64,000 bases of DNA. Origin: GCA-2731375 sp964344935. Its GTDB lineage: Bacteria; Pseudomonadota; Alphaproteobacteria; GCA-2731375. A program made the translations under genes and the position numbers. The DNA lies in assembly GCA_964344935.1 (NCBI GenBank), contig CAYFPL010000004.1, positions 62,001-126,000 on the forward strand, read 5' to 3'. The notes under the pieces were generated by a model. That model saw only the letters and a program-made list of their open reading frames with translations. It did not search any database and was not told where the DNA came from. Of the stretch, positions 44,170 to 52,208 are shown piece by piece; within the stretch, counting starts at the first letter, position 1, and every line of letters starts with the position of its first letter.

Positions 44170-45171
44170 CTATCCCCCGGTGACGCTCATATGACGTTCT
44201 ACCGAAGGGGCCGCGCGGTCACGGTCGATGACGAAATCATGACCTTTCGGCTTGCGGTCGATGGCGCCGCGAATGGCGTCCCGCAAAATACCGTCATCGG
44301 ATGACGCGCGGAGTGGTGCCCTCAGATCGGCCGCGTCGTCCTGGCCCAGACACATGAATAAAGTGCCTGTACAGGTCAGGCGGACACGGTTGCATGCTTC
44401 GCAGAAATTATGGCTAAGCGGCGTGATAAAGCCCAGTTTTCGTCCTGTTTCCGCCACTGTAACGTAGCTGGCGGGGCCGCCGGTTTTGTGGTCGCTGGAT
44501 TGCAATGTCCACGAGGTCTCCAATTTCTGGCGTACTTCGCGCAGTGACAAGTGCTGATCGGCGCGGTTGAGACCGATATCGCCCATGGGCATGGCCTCGA
44601 TCAGGGTCAGGTCCATGCCCCGTTCGCCGCACCACGAGATCATGCCGTCTAATTCATCCTCATTGACGTCACGTAACGCTACGGCGTTGATTTTGATGGC
44701 CAACCCGGCGTCCTGCGCGGCGTCCAACCCGGCCATCACCCGGTCGAATTTGCCCCAGCGCGTAATAGCAAGGAATTTGTCAGGATTGAGCGTATCCAGC
44801 GAAACGTTGATGCGGCGCACGCCGCAGGCGTATAGGTCCTTGGCGTAACGCGACAGTTGCGACCCATTGGTGGTAAGGGTCAGTTCCTGCAATCTGCCAG
44901 CTTCAAGGTGCTGTCCCAATTGCTGAAAAAGCCACATGACGTTGCGCCGAACCAATGGCTCGCCACCCGTAATGCGTAATTTGCGCACGCCGAGGTCGAT
45001 GAATGCGCCGCATAGACGCTCCATTTCCTCAAGACTTAACACCTCCATCTTCGGCAGGAAGGTCATGTCTTCGGACATGCAATAGACGCAACGGAAATCG
45101 CAGCGGTCGGTCACCGAGACCCGCAAATAGTCGACGGTGCGTCCAAAGGGATCAACCAAAGGATCAATCAT
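44170..45171 (-). CDS. moaA: GTP 3',8-cyclase MoaA
   Basis: This 333-aa radical SAM enzyme makes the first intermediate of molybdenum cofactor. The radical SAM cluster is C24-x3-C28-x2-C31 (TDRCDFRCVYCM), followed by RITGGEPLVRRN. The second iron-sulfur cluster is in FCEACNRVRLTCTGTLFMC, and the protein ends in the required GG (SVTGG). The start at 45171 (MIDPLVDPFG) is preferred because it matches typical MoaA N-termini and has GGAGG 11 bases upstream; longer frames overlap the DUF2336 gene. It is relevant to the large molybdopterin enzyme at the right edge. Confidence 0.96.
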   Translation of the reverse strand: MIDPLVDPFGRTVDYLRVSVTDRCDFRCVYCMSEDMTFLPKMEVLSLEEMERLCGAFIDLGVRKLRITGGEPLVRRNVMWLFQQLGQHLEAGRLQELTLTTNGSQLSRYAKDLYACGVRRINVSLDTLNPDKFLAITRWGKFDRVMAGLDAAQDAGLAIKINAVALRDVNEDELDGMISWCGERGMDLTLIEAMPMGDIGLNRADQHLSLREVRQKLETSWTLQSSDHKTGGPASYVTVAETGRKLGFITPLSHNFCEACNRVRLTCTGTLFMCLGQDDAADLRAPLRASSDDGILRDAIRGAIDRKPKGHDFVIDRDRAAPSVERHMSVTGG

Positions 45172-45290
45172 GGGCGATTTCGCCTCCAAACCGACAGTCT
45201 TTCCGACCAGAATTACGCGGCGATTATGCCCTGTTCCGTGCCGAATTGGCAGTGGTAATTTTTCGCGGCGAAGGGTGTGGAAATTGGCGG

Positions 45291-46442
45291 CTAGCGATGC
45301 TGTATTGCCCGGAGCGCGTTCAAATAGCGGCGGTCGCGCTGCCATTTACGCAGTACAAGGAAGGCGGATTCCCGGGTGATCGATTCAAAGAATTTGGTTA
45401 GCCGGACGACCTCTTCCTTGCCCAGGCGGGCCTCACTGCTGCGGGCTTTGCGGGTCAGATGGTAGATCTGCAGGAAGATGGACCGGTTCATACCAATCGC
45501 CCGGCAGGCAATACCCAATGCCTCCCCGCCCGGCTCATAGATAATCCGACGGGCCAGTATGGGTCTCGTCCCGATCATTTTGGCAAACGAGAATTCAAAG
45601 ATTGAAACCTGTCCCTGATGAAGGGATTTCAAAGCGAAATCTGCAGACAACCCGCCGTCGTCAAACAGATGATTTACCAGCCGCTCAGCAGCGGCGCCGC
45701 TTTCCTCTTGCTCGTCCTCGGAATCAAGGGCGTCCGAGACGGTGGCGGACATCTGATCGTCCAGATCGTCCACGTCCACATCGAAATTGTCGATGATGTA
45801 ATTCCGCACGGCGGCGGATACCCAATAATACATCCGTTCGGCCACTTCGGACGGCAGATCGGGACGGCGGACCAGAGGCTTTTGGTAGCTGTCGGTACGC
45901 TTGGATTCTTCCGCCAAGTATTCTAGCACGTCAGCAGATATCCGCGCGTCCTGGTTATTCAGCAGGGTAACAATTACGTCTTCCTTACCGGCCTCGACCA
46001 GTGCCGCGGAGACTTCCTCGCTGACGTCTTTTCTGATGGCGACGGCCAATTGATGCTGCATCGTGCGGTGGCGGACCACCTCGATCAAATCGGCATCACG
46101 CAAAATGGTGCTGGAAGAGAGGATCTTGTAGGCTACTTGAACATCGTCGTTAGCCAGCATACGGATCAGGTCGTGGGGCGCATCGCCTTTTTCGCTTAAC
46201 CGATTGGCGAGGCCGGCCCGAACCGACATTTCCACGTCGCGGCTCAGGCGCTCGAGAATTTCGATCATCAATTCTCGTTCACCGGCCTGAAGTTCGTCAG
46301 CCCGCCGTTCGAATAGATCGCCAATGGCGCAATATAGGGATTCCCGGCCTTCCTTGGATTTTTCCTGGGCGAGCTCGAACAGCCCACGTACTTCGGGGTC
46401 GTTCAAATGCGGATGACTGCTGTTGGCGACAACGCCCCTCAT
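45291..46442 (-). CDS. DUF2336 domain protein
   Basis: The 383-aa protein is predominantly helical and looks like an alpha-solenoid (HEAT-like). The pattern LARRIIYEPGGEALGIACRA with SIFLQIYHLTR at the C-terminus is typical of the DUF2336 family found in Alphaproteobacteria. There is no signal peptide. An acidic stretch (DVDVDDLDDQMS, DALDSEDEQEES, about 225-250) separates two helical halves. The ATG 46442 follows GAGGGATTATTCGAT; earlier in-frame starts lie in intergenic sequence without similarity. Function is unknown. It is divergent from the small helical protein gene, 200 bases apart. Confidence 0.86.
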   Translation of the reverse strand: MRGVVANSSHPHLNDPEVRGLFELAQEKSKEGRESLYCAIGDLFERRADELQAGERELMIEILERLSRDVEMSVRAGLANRLSEKGDAPHDLIRMLANDDVQVAYKILSSSTILRDADLIEVVRHRTMQHQLAVAIRKDVSEEVSAALVEAGKEDVIVTLLNNQDARISADVLEYLAEESKRTDSYQKPLVRRPDLPSEVAERMYYWVSAAVRNYIIDNFDVDVDDLDDQMSATVSDALDSEDEQEESGAAAERLVNHLFDDGGLSADFALKSLHQGQVSIFEFSFAKMIGTRPILARRIIYEPGGEALGIACRAIGMNRSIFLQIYHLTRKARSSEARLGKEEVVRLTKFFESITRESAFLVLRKWQRDRRYLNALRAIQHR

Positions 46443-46642
46443 ATCGAATAATCCCTCGTACCGGATGCTGATATGCCGGTAATTGACTCTAAATCCGCCA
46501 TATCGATCGCAGCAAAACCTTAACCTTCGATACCTTAATGAAACATGAAACACGCTTAGATTTCGGGGCAAAATGTGTCGGGCTACACCTGTGTAGGGAA
46601 AACCGTTAGTCTGTCGCAGCCAGGCCGTAGGGAGTATCTTTC
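46443..46642. promoter_or_regulatory. Divergent promoter region with CTACAC inverted repeat
   Basis: The 200 bases between the DUF2336 gene (minus) and the small helical gene (plus) are AT-rich in the middle. They contain a 14-base perfect inverted repeat CTACACCTGTGTAG at 46583-46596, which could be an operator for the plus-strand gene. TTAACC and CTTAAT lie near 46519-46536; their 11-base spacing does not match the CtrA consensus. Confidence 0.4.
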
Positions 46643-46996
46643 ATGTCGGAAGAAACCAATGCCGAAGAATTCGATGCCAAAGTCCGTGATGCGGCCGAGG
46701 CCCTCGTCGCTCAATACGGCGCGGAAGTGGAAAATGCCACGACCGAGAAAATGATCGACGTTCTCGATAATGGTTCTCTGGACGATGTCCTTCATTGGCT
46801 GAAGGTACGGCAATATGTTCGCCATGTGCGCGGCCAGGAACGCTACGTGCGGCGGCTTTCAGACAAAATCATCTGGGCTGTGGAACAGGCGTTGGAGCAG
46901 GGCAAGAATCAATTGGCCCGAATGTTGGGCGGCTCCTATCGGGAAGCAATTGCCGATAGCGACCGCCCAGGTTCGGACCGGCGCAGGGACGATTGA
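46643..46996 (+). CDS. Small helical protein of unknown function
   Basis: The 117-aa protein is acidic at the N-terminus (MSEETNAEEFDAKVRDAAEA) and basic at the C-terminus (DRPGSDRRRDD). The central part has amphipathic helices (MIDVLDNGSLDDVLHWLKVR, then YVRRLSDKIIWAVEQALEQG). There is no signal peptide, membrane helix or known motif. The start follows GTAGGGAGTATCTTTC. I do not recognise it. It may partner the divergent DUF2336 protein or respond to the downstream regulatory region, but nothing in the sequence proves it. Confidence 0.75.
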   Translation: MSEETNAEEFDAKVRDAAEALVAQYGAEVENATTEKMIDVLDNGSLDDVLHWLKVRQYVRHVRGQERYVRRLSDKIIWAVEQALEQGKNQLARMLGGSYREAIADSDRPGSDRRRDD

Positions 46997-47058
46997 ACCT
47001 CGTCTCTTCGGGAAATTTTTGGCAGTTTACTGCCAAGAGTCGATTAAGTTCCCTGATA

Positions 47059-47072
47059 TTGATCTATGTCAA
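47059..47072 (+). promoter_or_regulatory. FNR/FixK-type operator
   Basis: TTGATCTATGTCAA fits the TTGA-N6-TCAA recognition site of FNR/FixK-family regulators, with four of the five outer positions on each side symmetric. Its centre lies 41.5 bases before a predicted start at 47107, the canonical class II activator position. Confidence 0.65.
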
Positions 47073-47094
47073 TGCGGCCCGCCTGAGCTTCACT

Positions 47095-47100
47095 TACGTT
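47095..47100 (+). promoter_or_regulatory. Predicted -10 hexamer
   Basis: TACGTT carries the three most conserved TATAAT bases (T, A and final T) and lies at -12 to -7 relative to a predicted A start at 47107. No -35 is expected when FNR binds at -41.5. The start site has not been shown. Confidence 0.45.
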
Positions 47101-47235
47101 CTCACAAAATGCGTTGTCAAAGGTTGCCGAGATCGCTGGATCGAGCGCTGGCGGAGCAACTAAGAAACATCGCGGCGGGCCGTTTTAGGACGGACGCCGA
47201 ATTGTCCCCTGGCGCTGCAATCCCCTGCAAGCGCC

Positions 47236-47265
47236 GAGGGCCGCGGCCCCCCATCCGCGGCCCTC
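47236..47265 (+). terminator. GC-rich hairpin, no U-tract
   Basis: A perfect 11-bp stem (GAGGGCCGCGG / CCGCGGCCCTC) with loop CCCCCCAT, followed by ATAAAAAGG. It may be part of the candidate RNA structure rather than a terminator on its own. Confidence 0.6.
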
Positions 47266-47272
47266 ATAAAAA

Positions 47273-47313
47273 GGAATGGCCGTATCCGGATGGATGCGGC
47301 CATTTCCTTTTTT
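47273..47313 (+). terminator. Rho-independent terminator
   Basis: The stem GGAATGGCCG / CGGCCATTTCC with one bulged A and a 14-base loop is followed by TTTTTT (47308-47313). On the opposite strand the stem is followed by a similar T run, so it may work both ways. Confidence 0.8.
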
Positions 47314-47449
47314 ACCCAATCAGATAAGGGCACAATGCCGACGAAGCAGTCGACGAGGTCCATGCAGCTTCTTCTTGCCAGACGCCGTATGGGGGCGCGA
47401 TGATGGATGGGGTTCCGAACTTCAGAACCACCATTTCAAAGGGCTCGCC

Positions 47450-48583
47450 ATGGCAACCATTACGTACCTGACCAAGATTCAGTTCGATTTCGGTGCCGTG
47501 GCCCTGCTGGCGGATGAGATGGCGGGCCTTGGGATATCCCATCCCCTGATGGTCACGGACAAGGGGGTGCGCGCCGCCGGTCTGCTGGACAAGGTTGCGG
47601 CACAGTTGCCGAAAGGCTGTGCAGCAGAAATTTTCGACGCCACGCCAGAGAATCCAACCGAAGCAGCCATGGCCGTTGCCCTGGCGCAATACCGCGAAGC
47701 CGGTTGCGACGGAATCATCGGGGTAGGCGGCGGCTCGTCAATGGATCTGGCCAAGGCGATTGCCCTGATGGCGACACACCCGGGCGACTTGTCCGAATAT
47801 GTGATGATCGCGGGCGGGGCGAGCAAGATTACAGACGCCATTGCCCCCGTGATCGCCATACCGACGACCGCCGGCACTGGCAGCGAGGTGGGTCGGGGCG
47901 CCATCATGATCCTCAACGATGGCCGCAAGCTTGGCTTCGGCAGCCCCCATGTAATTCCAAAGGTGGCGATCTGCGATCCCGATCTGACCATGTCCATGCC
48001 TAGGATGCTGACTGCTGGAACGGGCATGGATGCCTTCGCCCACTGCTTCGAAACCTATTGCGCCGCCGCCATCAACCCCCCTGCCGATGCCATTGCCACC
48101 GACGGCCTGGGGCGGGCCATCCGTAACATCGAGCGGGCGGTCGCCGACGGCAATGACCGTGAGGCGCGTTGGCAGATGATGATGGCATCCATGGAAGGGG
48201 CCATGGCCTTTCAAAAGGGTCTGGGCGCCGTTCACGGCATGTCGCATCCCCTGGGCTCGATCCCTGATCCGGTACTGCACCATGGAACCCTGAATGCGGT
48301 CTGCCTGCCGGCGGTGATCCGATACAACGCCGATTTCGTTGGCGACAAGTACGACAGAGTGAAAGAGATCTGGGGCTTGGAACCGGGCGCCGATTTGGCC
48401 GATGAGGTCGCCGCATTGAACGCTCGCCTCGGCCTGCCCGCCAACCTGCGCGAGATGGGCGTCACAGAGGCCATGATCGAGCCTCTGATCCCCCATGCGG
48501 TTGCCGATCACACAACGGCGACCAATCCGCGGCCGTTATCGGCGGGCGACTATCGGGCCTTGTTTTTGGAAACGTTGGACTAG
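47450..48583 (+). CDS. Iron-containing alcohol dehydrogenase
   Basis: This 377-aa group III dehydrogenase has the nucleotide-binding GVGGGSSMDLAKAI (92-105) and TTAGTGSEVGRGA (139-151) motifs. Iron ligands are D194 and H198 (GMDAFAHCF), H262 or H266 (VHGMSHPLG) and H277 or H278 (LHHGTLN). Length matches the family. It interconverts an alcohol and an aldehyde with NAD(H). The start at 47450 has AAAGGGCTCGCC upstream; longer frames cross the terminator. The FNR box and terminators upstream raise the possibility of oxygen-linked control. The sirtuin gene follows 5 bases later. Confidence 0.93.
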   Translation: MATITYLTKIQFDFGAVALLADEMAGLGISHPLMVTDKGVRAAGLLDKVAAQLPKGCAAEIFDATPENPTEAAMAVALAQYREAGCDGIIGVGGGSSMDLAKAIALMATHPGDLSEYVMIAGGASKITDAIAPVIAIPTTAGTGSEVGRGAIMILNDGRKLGFGSPHVIPKVAICDPDLTMSMPRMLTAGTGMDAFAHCFETYCAAAINPPADAIATDGLGRAIRNIERAVADGNDREARWQMMMASMEGAMAFQKGLGAVHGMSHPLGSIPDPVLHHGTLNAVCLPAVIRYNADFVGDKYDRVKEIWGLEPGADLADEVAALNARLGLPANLREMGVTEAMIEPLIPHAVADHTTATNPRPLSAGDYRALFLETLD

Positions 48584-48588
48584 AAACC

Positions 48589-49353
48589 ATGGAATTCGCC
48601 AATCAAGACGACGTCAAGAACCTACGCGGCCTGATCGAGGATGCTGAACGTGTGGTCATTTTTACTGGCGCCGGTATCAGCACGGAATCCGGTATTCCGG
48701 ATTTCCGCAGTCCCGGTGGCCTGTGGACTAAGTACAAGCCCATCGACTTCAGCGATTTCATGGCCTCCGCCGAAATGCGCCGGGAATCCTGGCGGCGCAA
48801 GTTCGCCATGGATGGCACCATGAGCGCGGCCGAACCAAATCGCGGCCATCGCGCGGTGGCGAAAATGGTGGAGACAGGCAAAGTATCCGCCGTCATTACC
48901 CAGAATGTTGACGGCCTGCATCAGTCTTCGGGCGTGCCGGACGACAAAGTGATCGAACTGCACGGCAACACCACCTATGCCAAGTGCCTTGGCTGCGGGG
49001 AACGCCATGAATTGGATCCCATCAAGGAGGCGTTTCTGGCCGATGAAACCATGCCGATATGCGAAGCCTGCGGCAGCGAGTTCATAAAGACGGCGACAAT
49101 ATCGTTCGGCCAGGCCATGCCGGAAGTGGAAATGGCGCGGGCCCAGCGGGAGACCCTGGCCTGCGATTTGTTCATCGCCATCGGCTCGTCACTAGTCGTC
49201 TATCCAGCGGCCGGTTTCCCGATCATGGCGAAACAGAACGGCTCCGGCATGGTGATCCTGAATAGGGAGCCAACCGATCTGGACAGTTACGCCGATCTGG
49301 TAATCAACGGAGAAATCGGCCCCACCTTGGGCGATGCGGTGGCGGTCAACTAA
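48589..49353 (+). CDS. cobB: NAD-dependent protein deacylase (sirtuin, CobB/SIR2)
   Basis: The 254-aa sirtuin contains FTGAGISTESGIPDFRSPGG (25-44), ITQNVDGLHQSSG (103-115), catalytic H125 in ELHGN, and a four-cysteine zinc site C133/C136 and C158/C161. IAIGSSLVVYPAAGF is the NAD-binding GSS segment. It removes acyl groups from lysines using NAD. It begins 5 bases after the dehydrogenase stop, so the two are co-transcribed; the pairing may link redox metabolism with enzyme acylation, as inference. Confidence 0.95.
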   Translation: MEFANQDDVKNLRGLIEDAERVVIFTGAGISTESGIPDFRSPGGLWTKYKPIDFSDFMASAEMRRESWRRKFAMDGTMSAAEPNRGHRAVAKMVETGKVSAVITQNVDGLHQSSGVPDDKVIELHGNTTYAKCLGCGERHELDPIKEAFLADETMPICEACGSEFIKTATISFGQAMPEVEMARAQRETLACDLFIAIGSSLVVYPAAGFPIMAKQNGSGMVILNREPTDLDSYADLVINGEIGPTLGDAVAVN

Positions 49354-49423
49354 CCACATCCTTGACCATCTGCCTGTCTGCGGGCCAGATGCCGGAGGAT
49401 GAGAAAATATCATGGGGGAAGCA

Positions 49424-51121
49424 ATGTCATACGATCTGATTATCAAGAACGGCACCATCGTCGACGGCACCGGCTCACCAGGCTATCGCGGCGATGTGGC
49501 CATCGCGGGCGATCGCATCGCCGCAGTTGGGGAAGTTGAGGGCGGTGCCAAGGAGACCGTCGATGCCGACGGCCATATCGTCACGCCCGGTTTCGTCGAC
49601 ATCCATACCCATCTTGATGCCCAGATTACCTGGGACCCCATCGCCTCGTCATCCTGCTGGCATGGCGTGACGTCCGCGGTCATGGGCAATTGCGGCGTCA
49701 CCTTCGCGCCGTGCAAAACCGAAGACCGCGAATATCTCACCCGCCTTATGGAATCCGTCGAAGACGTGCCGGCAAAAAGCATCAACAGCGGTATGAGATG
49801 GAACTGGGAAAGTTACGGCGAATATCTTGGCGCCTTGGATGAATTGCCCAAGGGCATCAACGTAGGCGGCCTGGTAGGCCACTGCGCTCTCCGCCTGTTC
49901 GCCATGGGCGAGGAGGCGCTGGAAAACAAACCGGCTTCCGAAGACCAAATCACCGCCATGCACGATGCGGTGGCCGAGGCCATGGCCGGCGGTGCCCTGG
50001 GTTTCTCCACCTCGCGCACGCCTTTGCACGTCACCCCCGACGGCGACGCAGTGCCAGGTACTTATGCCCGGCCAGAGGAATTGAAAGGCATCTGCGCCGC
50101 TCTAGGGAGCCATGGTGCAGGTGTCGTGGAATTGGCCACGGGCATCTCTCATGGCGATGCGGAGCAAGTGCGCCGCAACGTGGACTCCGAGCTGGGCTGG
50201 ATGACCGACGTGAGCCTGGAGACCGGCCGCCAAGTCACCTTCGGCCTGGCGCAGAACCGCAACGTGCCCGAGGCCTATGGCTGGATCTTGGACAAGGTGG
50301 CCGAATGCGTGGGCAAGGGTGCCAGGATCAATCCCCAGTCCACCACCCGGGGCATCGGTGTCCTGTTCGGTTTCCAGAACCGCACGCCCTATGACCGGGC
50401 GCCGTCCTGGCGGGCGTTGCGCGGCCTGGACATGGAAGGGAAATTGGCCAAGCTGCGCGATCCCGACTACCGCCGATCGATGGTGGAGCAGGCGATTGCC
50501 AACCCGCCACCCATGGACATGAACGATCTCTACCTCATGTCCCACGAGGCGCCCCGGTATGACCTTGAACCGACGCAAAGCCTTGGCGCTCTGGCCAAAG
50601 CCCGTGATATGAGCGAACCGGAAGCGTTCATCGAACTCTCCATCGCCGAGAACGGCTTGGCCCTGTTCAATTTCCCTTTCCTTAATCCGGAAATGGAAGC
50701 GGTGGAGAGGATGTTGAACGATCCCAATGTGGTCCTGGGGCTGGGCGATTCCGGCGCCCATTGCGGCCAGATCATGGATGCCAGCCTACCCACTTATTTC
50801 CTGACCTATTGGGTGAAGGAGCGAGGTGATTTCAGCCTTGAAAACGGCATCCATAAACTTACCGGTGAACCGGCGGCCCTGTACGAACTGAAGGGCAGGG
50901 GCGTCCTCGCGCCGGGTGCCTATGCCGATATCAACGTCATCGATTTCGACGGCCTGAAGCTGCGCGGCCCGGAGTTCGTCCACGATTTTCCCGCGGGTGC
51001 CGGACGTTATATCCAGAAGTCAGAGGGCTATAGCCAAATGTTCGTCAACGGCCAACTCTTCATGCGGGACGGCGAGCATGCGGGCGCCCTGAACGGCCGG
51101 GTGTTGCGCAACAGTCAATAG
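49424..51121 (+). CDS. D-aminoacylase-type amidohydrolase
   Basis: The 565-aa protein is a TIM-barrel amidohydrolase of the N-acyl-D-amino-acid deacylase group. It starts MSYDLIIKNGTIVDGTGSPG, has the metal motif GFVDIHTHLDAQITWDP (about 60-76), VMGNCGVTFAP, VGHCALRLFAMG and a C-terminal GDSGAHCGQIMDAS. It would free D-amino acids from N-acyl forms or hydrolyse a related amide. The ATG at 49424 has GGGGGAAGCA just upstream; an ATG 12 bases earlier has GGAGG at longer distance. It links in theme with the D-carbamoylase at 7621. Confidence 0.9.
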   Translation: MSYDLIIKNGTIVDGTGSPGYRGDVAIAGDRIAAVGEVEGGAKETVDADGHIVTPGFVDIHTHLDAQITWDPIASSSCWHGVTSAVMGNCGVTFAPCKTEDREYLTRLMESVEDVPAKSINSGMRWNWESYGEYLGALDELPKGINVGGLVGHCALRLFAMGEEALENKPASEDQITAMHDAVAEAMAGGALGFSTSRTPLHVTPDGDAVPGTYARPEELKGICAALGSHGAGVVELATGISHGDAEQVRRNVDSELGWMTDVSLETGRQVTFGLAQNRNVPEAYGWILDKVAECVGKGARINPQSTTRGIGVLFGFQNRTPYDRAPSWRALRGLDMEGKLAKLRDPDYRRSMVEQAIANPPPMDMNDLYLMSHEAPRYDLEPTQSLGALAKARDMSEPEAFIELSIAENGLALFNFPFLNPEMEAVERMLNDPNVVLGLGDSGAHCGQIMDASLPTYFLTYWVKERGDFSLENGIHKLTGEPAALYELKGRGVLAPGAYADINVIDFDGLKLRGPEFVHDFPAGAGRYIQKSEGYSQMFVNGQLFMRDGEHAGALNGRVLRNSQ

Positions 51122-51136
51122 TTCCTGGAATTGGAG

Positions 51137-51994
51137 CTAGGCCGTTGCCAACAGGGCGACGCCACAAAGGATGACGACGGCCCAGCCAAGGCGGCGCTTC
51201 AGGTCGCCCTCACCCAGTAGGATGCTGCCCATGAGGACGGTCAAAAGCACGCTGACTTCCCGCGTCGGCGCGACATAGACCACAGGCGTAAAGGTCAGGG
51301 CGTAGAGCACCAGGATATAGGCAAGGGGATTGAAGATGGCGATGGCAATGACGCCCTTGCGGTGGTTTCGCCAGTGCCTTTTCACATCGTCCATGCGTCT
51401 CGCTGCTATGGGCGCGAGGATGACCGATCGGCCAACGGATGATGCGTAGTCCAGCAATAGGGGCGGGACCAGCAGCACCGAAACCGCATGGGCATCCCAG
51501 ACCGTGTAGCTTCCGATCAATAGACCGGCGCCGATGCCAAAGGCGAGCGAGGTAGTCAGGTTCCCAGAACCTCGCCCGAAGCCGCCGGTCAGACAGACCA
51601 CGCCGATGATGACGGCGGCGGCGCCCAGGCCCAGTTGCACCGTCATGGCTTCGCCCAGGAATAGCACCGCGAAAGTGGTTGAGAGGAACGGCCCCGTGGC
51701 CCGCGCCGTTGGGTAGACCAGTGACAGATCACCCTTGCGATAACCTGTCTGCAGCAAGAGAAAATAGCCCAGATGCAGGACGGCGCTGCCCAATATGAAT
51801 GTGATTTCCCAGGGCCCGAACACCGGTTGCTCGGAAATGACGATGAATACCGCAATAGGCAGGTAGATAACGGTGGAAATCACCGAGAACAGCCAGACCA
51901 GTTCCGGCCCGCCGTTGATGCTTTTGACGAAATAGTTCCAGGTGGCGTGGCAGACAGCGGCTGCCAGGACGAGGGTAAGGCCTAGGAATGTCAT
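51137..51994 (-). CDS. EamA/DMT-superfamily transporter
   Basis: The 285-aa inner-membrane protein has about ten hydrophobic helices and the internal two-fold repeat of EamA transporters. Each half ends in a segment like FLSTTFAVLFLGEAMTVQLG or VSVLLTVLMGSILLGEGDLKR, where the Gly-Glu turn is typical. It probably exports a metabolite or amino acid. It is convergent with the D-aminoacylase-like gene, 15 bases from its stop. The 214 bases upstream separate it from the acyl-CoA ligase gene, so it likely has its own promoter. Confidence 0.9.
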   Translation of the reverse strand: MTFLGLTLVLAAAVCHATWNYFVKSINGGPELVWLFSVISTVIYLPIAVFIVISEQPVFGPWEITFILGSAVLHLGYFLLLQTGYRKGDLSLVYPTARATGPFLSTTFAVLFLGEAMTVQLGLGAAAVIIGVVCLTGGFGRGSGNLTTSLAFGIGAGLLIGSYTVWDAHAVSVLLVPPLLLDYASSVGRSVILAPIAARRMDDVKRHWRNHRKGVIAIAIFNPLAYILVLYALTFTPVVYVAPTREVSVLLTVLMGSILLGEGDLKRRLGWAVVILCGVALLATA

Positions 51995-52208
51995 CTCTTA
52001 CCTCAAGGTTGGCCAAACTGCAGACGTGCAAAAACACGCCCGTCCAACCCCTCCAGCCTTTTCGTCCCTGAGGTGTCTGCCGTGCACGGCTCATAACGGC
52101 GCTCGGTCCAGGCCTGAACGGATCGATCCGTCAGCGGAACCCTAGCCGCACTTGGATAGGCCGGCTCAGTCTAGCCGCCAGTCATTAATTGTAAAGCAGG
52201 TCTGGTGT
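51995..52208. promoter_or_regulatory. Intergenic region with 14-base palindrome
   Basis: The 214 bases between the ligase stop and the transporter start (both minus) contain a perfect palindrome ACGGATCGATCCGT at 52118-52131, flanked by CTG-A and CAG. It may be an operator for the transporter or a hairpin ending the ligase transcript. Confidence 0.35.

Larger units (their letters stand above)
47107..47313 (+). ncRNA. Candidate FNR-controlled small RNA
   Basis: Transcription from the predicted start would give about 207 nt ending at a U6 tract. The 3' half folds into three adjacent stems: 47211-47235 (loop ATCCCC), 47236-47265 (loop CCCCCCAT) and 47273-47307 (terminator). C-rich loops that could pair with Shine-Dalgarno sequences are common in alphaproteobacterial small RNAs. 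A frame that reads across the interval runs through the terminator and lacks a ribosome site, so I do not regard it as a gene. The alternative is a leader for the iron-dependent dehydrogenase gene at 47450. No homology was checked. Confidence 0.5.

Noticed and set aside
46519..46536. Possible CtrA site near the DUF2336 gene
   Set aside because: The TTAA elements are 11 bases apart instead of 7, so the site does not fit the consensus.
47019..47036. TTGGCAG-TTTA-CTGCCAA stem just after the small helical gene
   Set aside because: It is a perfect 7-bp stem, but no U-tract follows on either strand, so I did not call it a terminator; it may be chance or an operator.
46815..47327. Plus-strand frame running from the small helical gene into the candidate RNA
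   Set aside because: It reads in another frame of a real gene and continues through a Rho-independent terminator.
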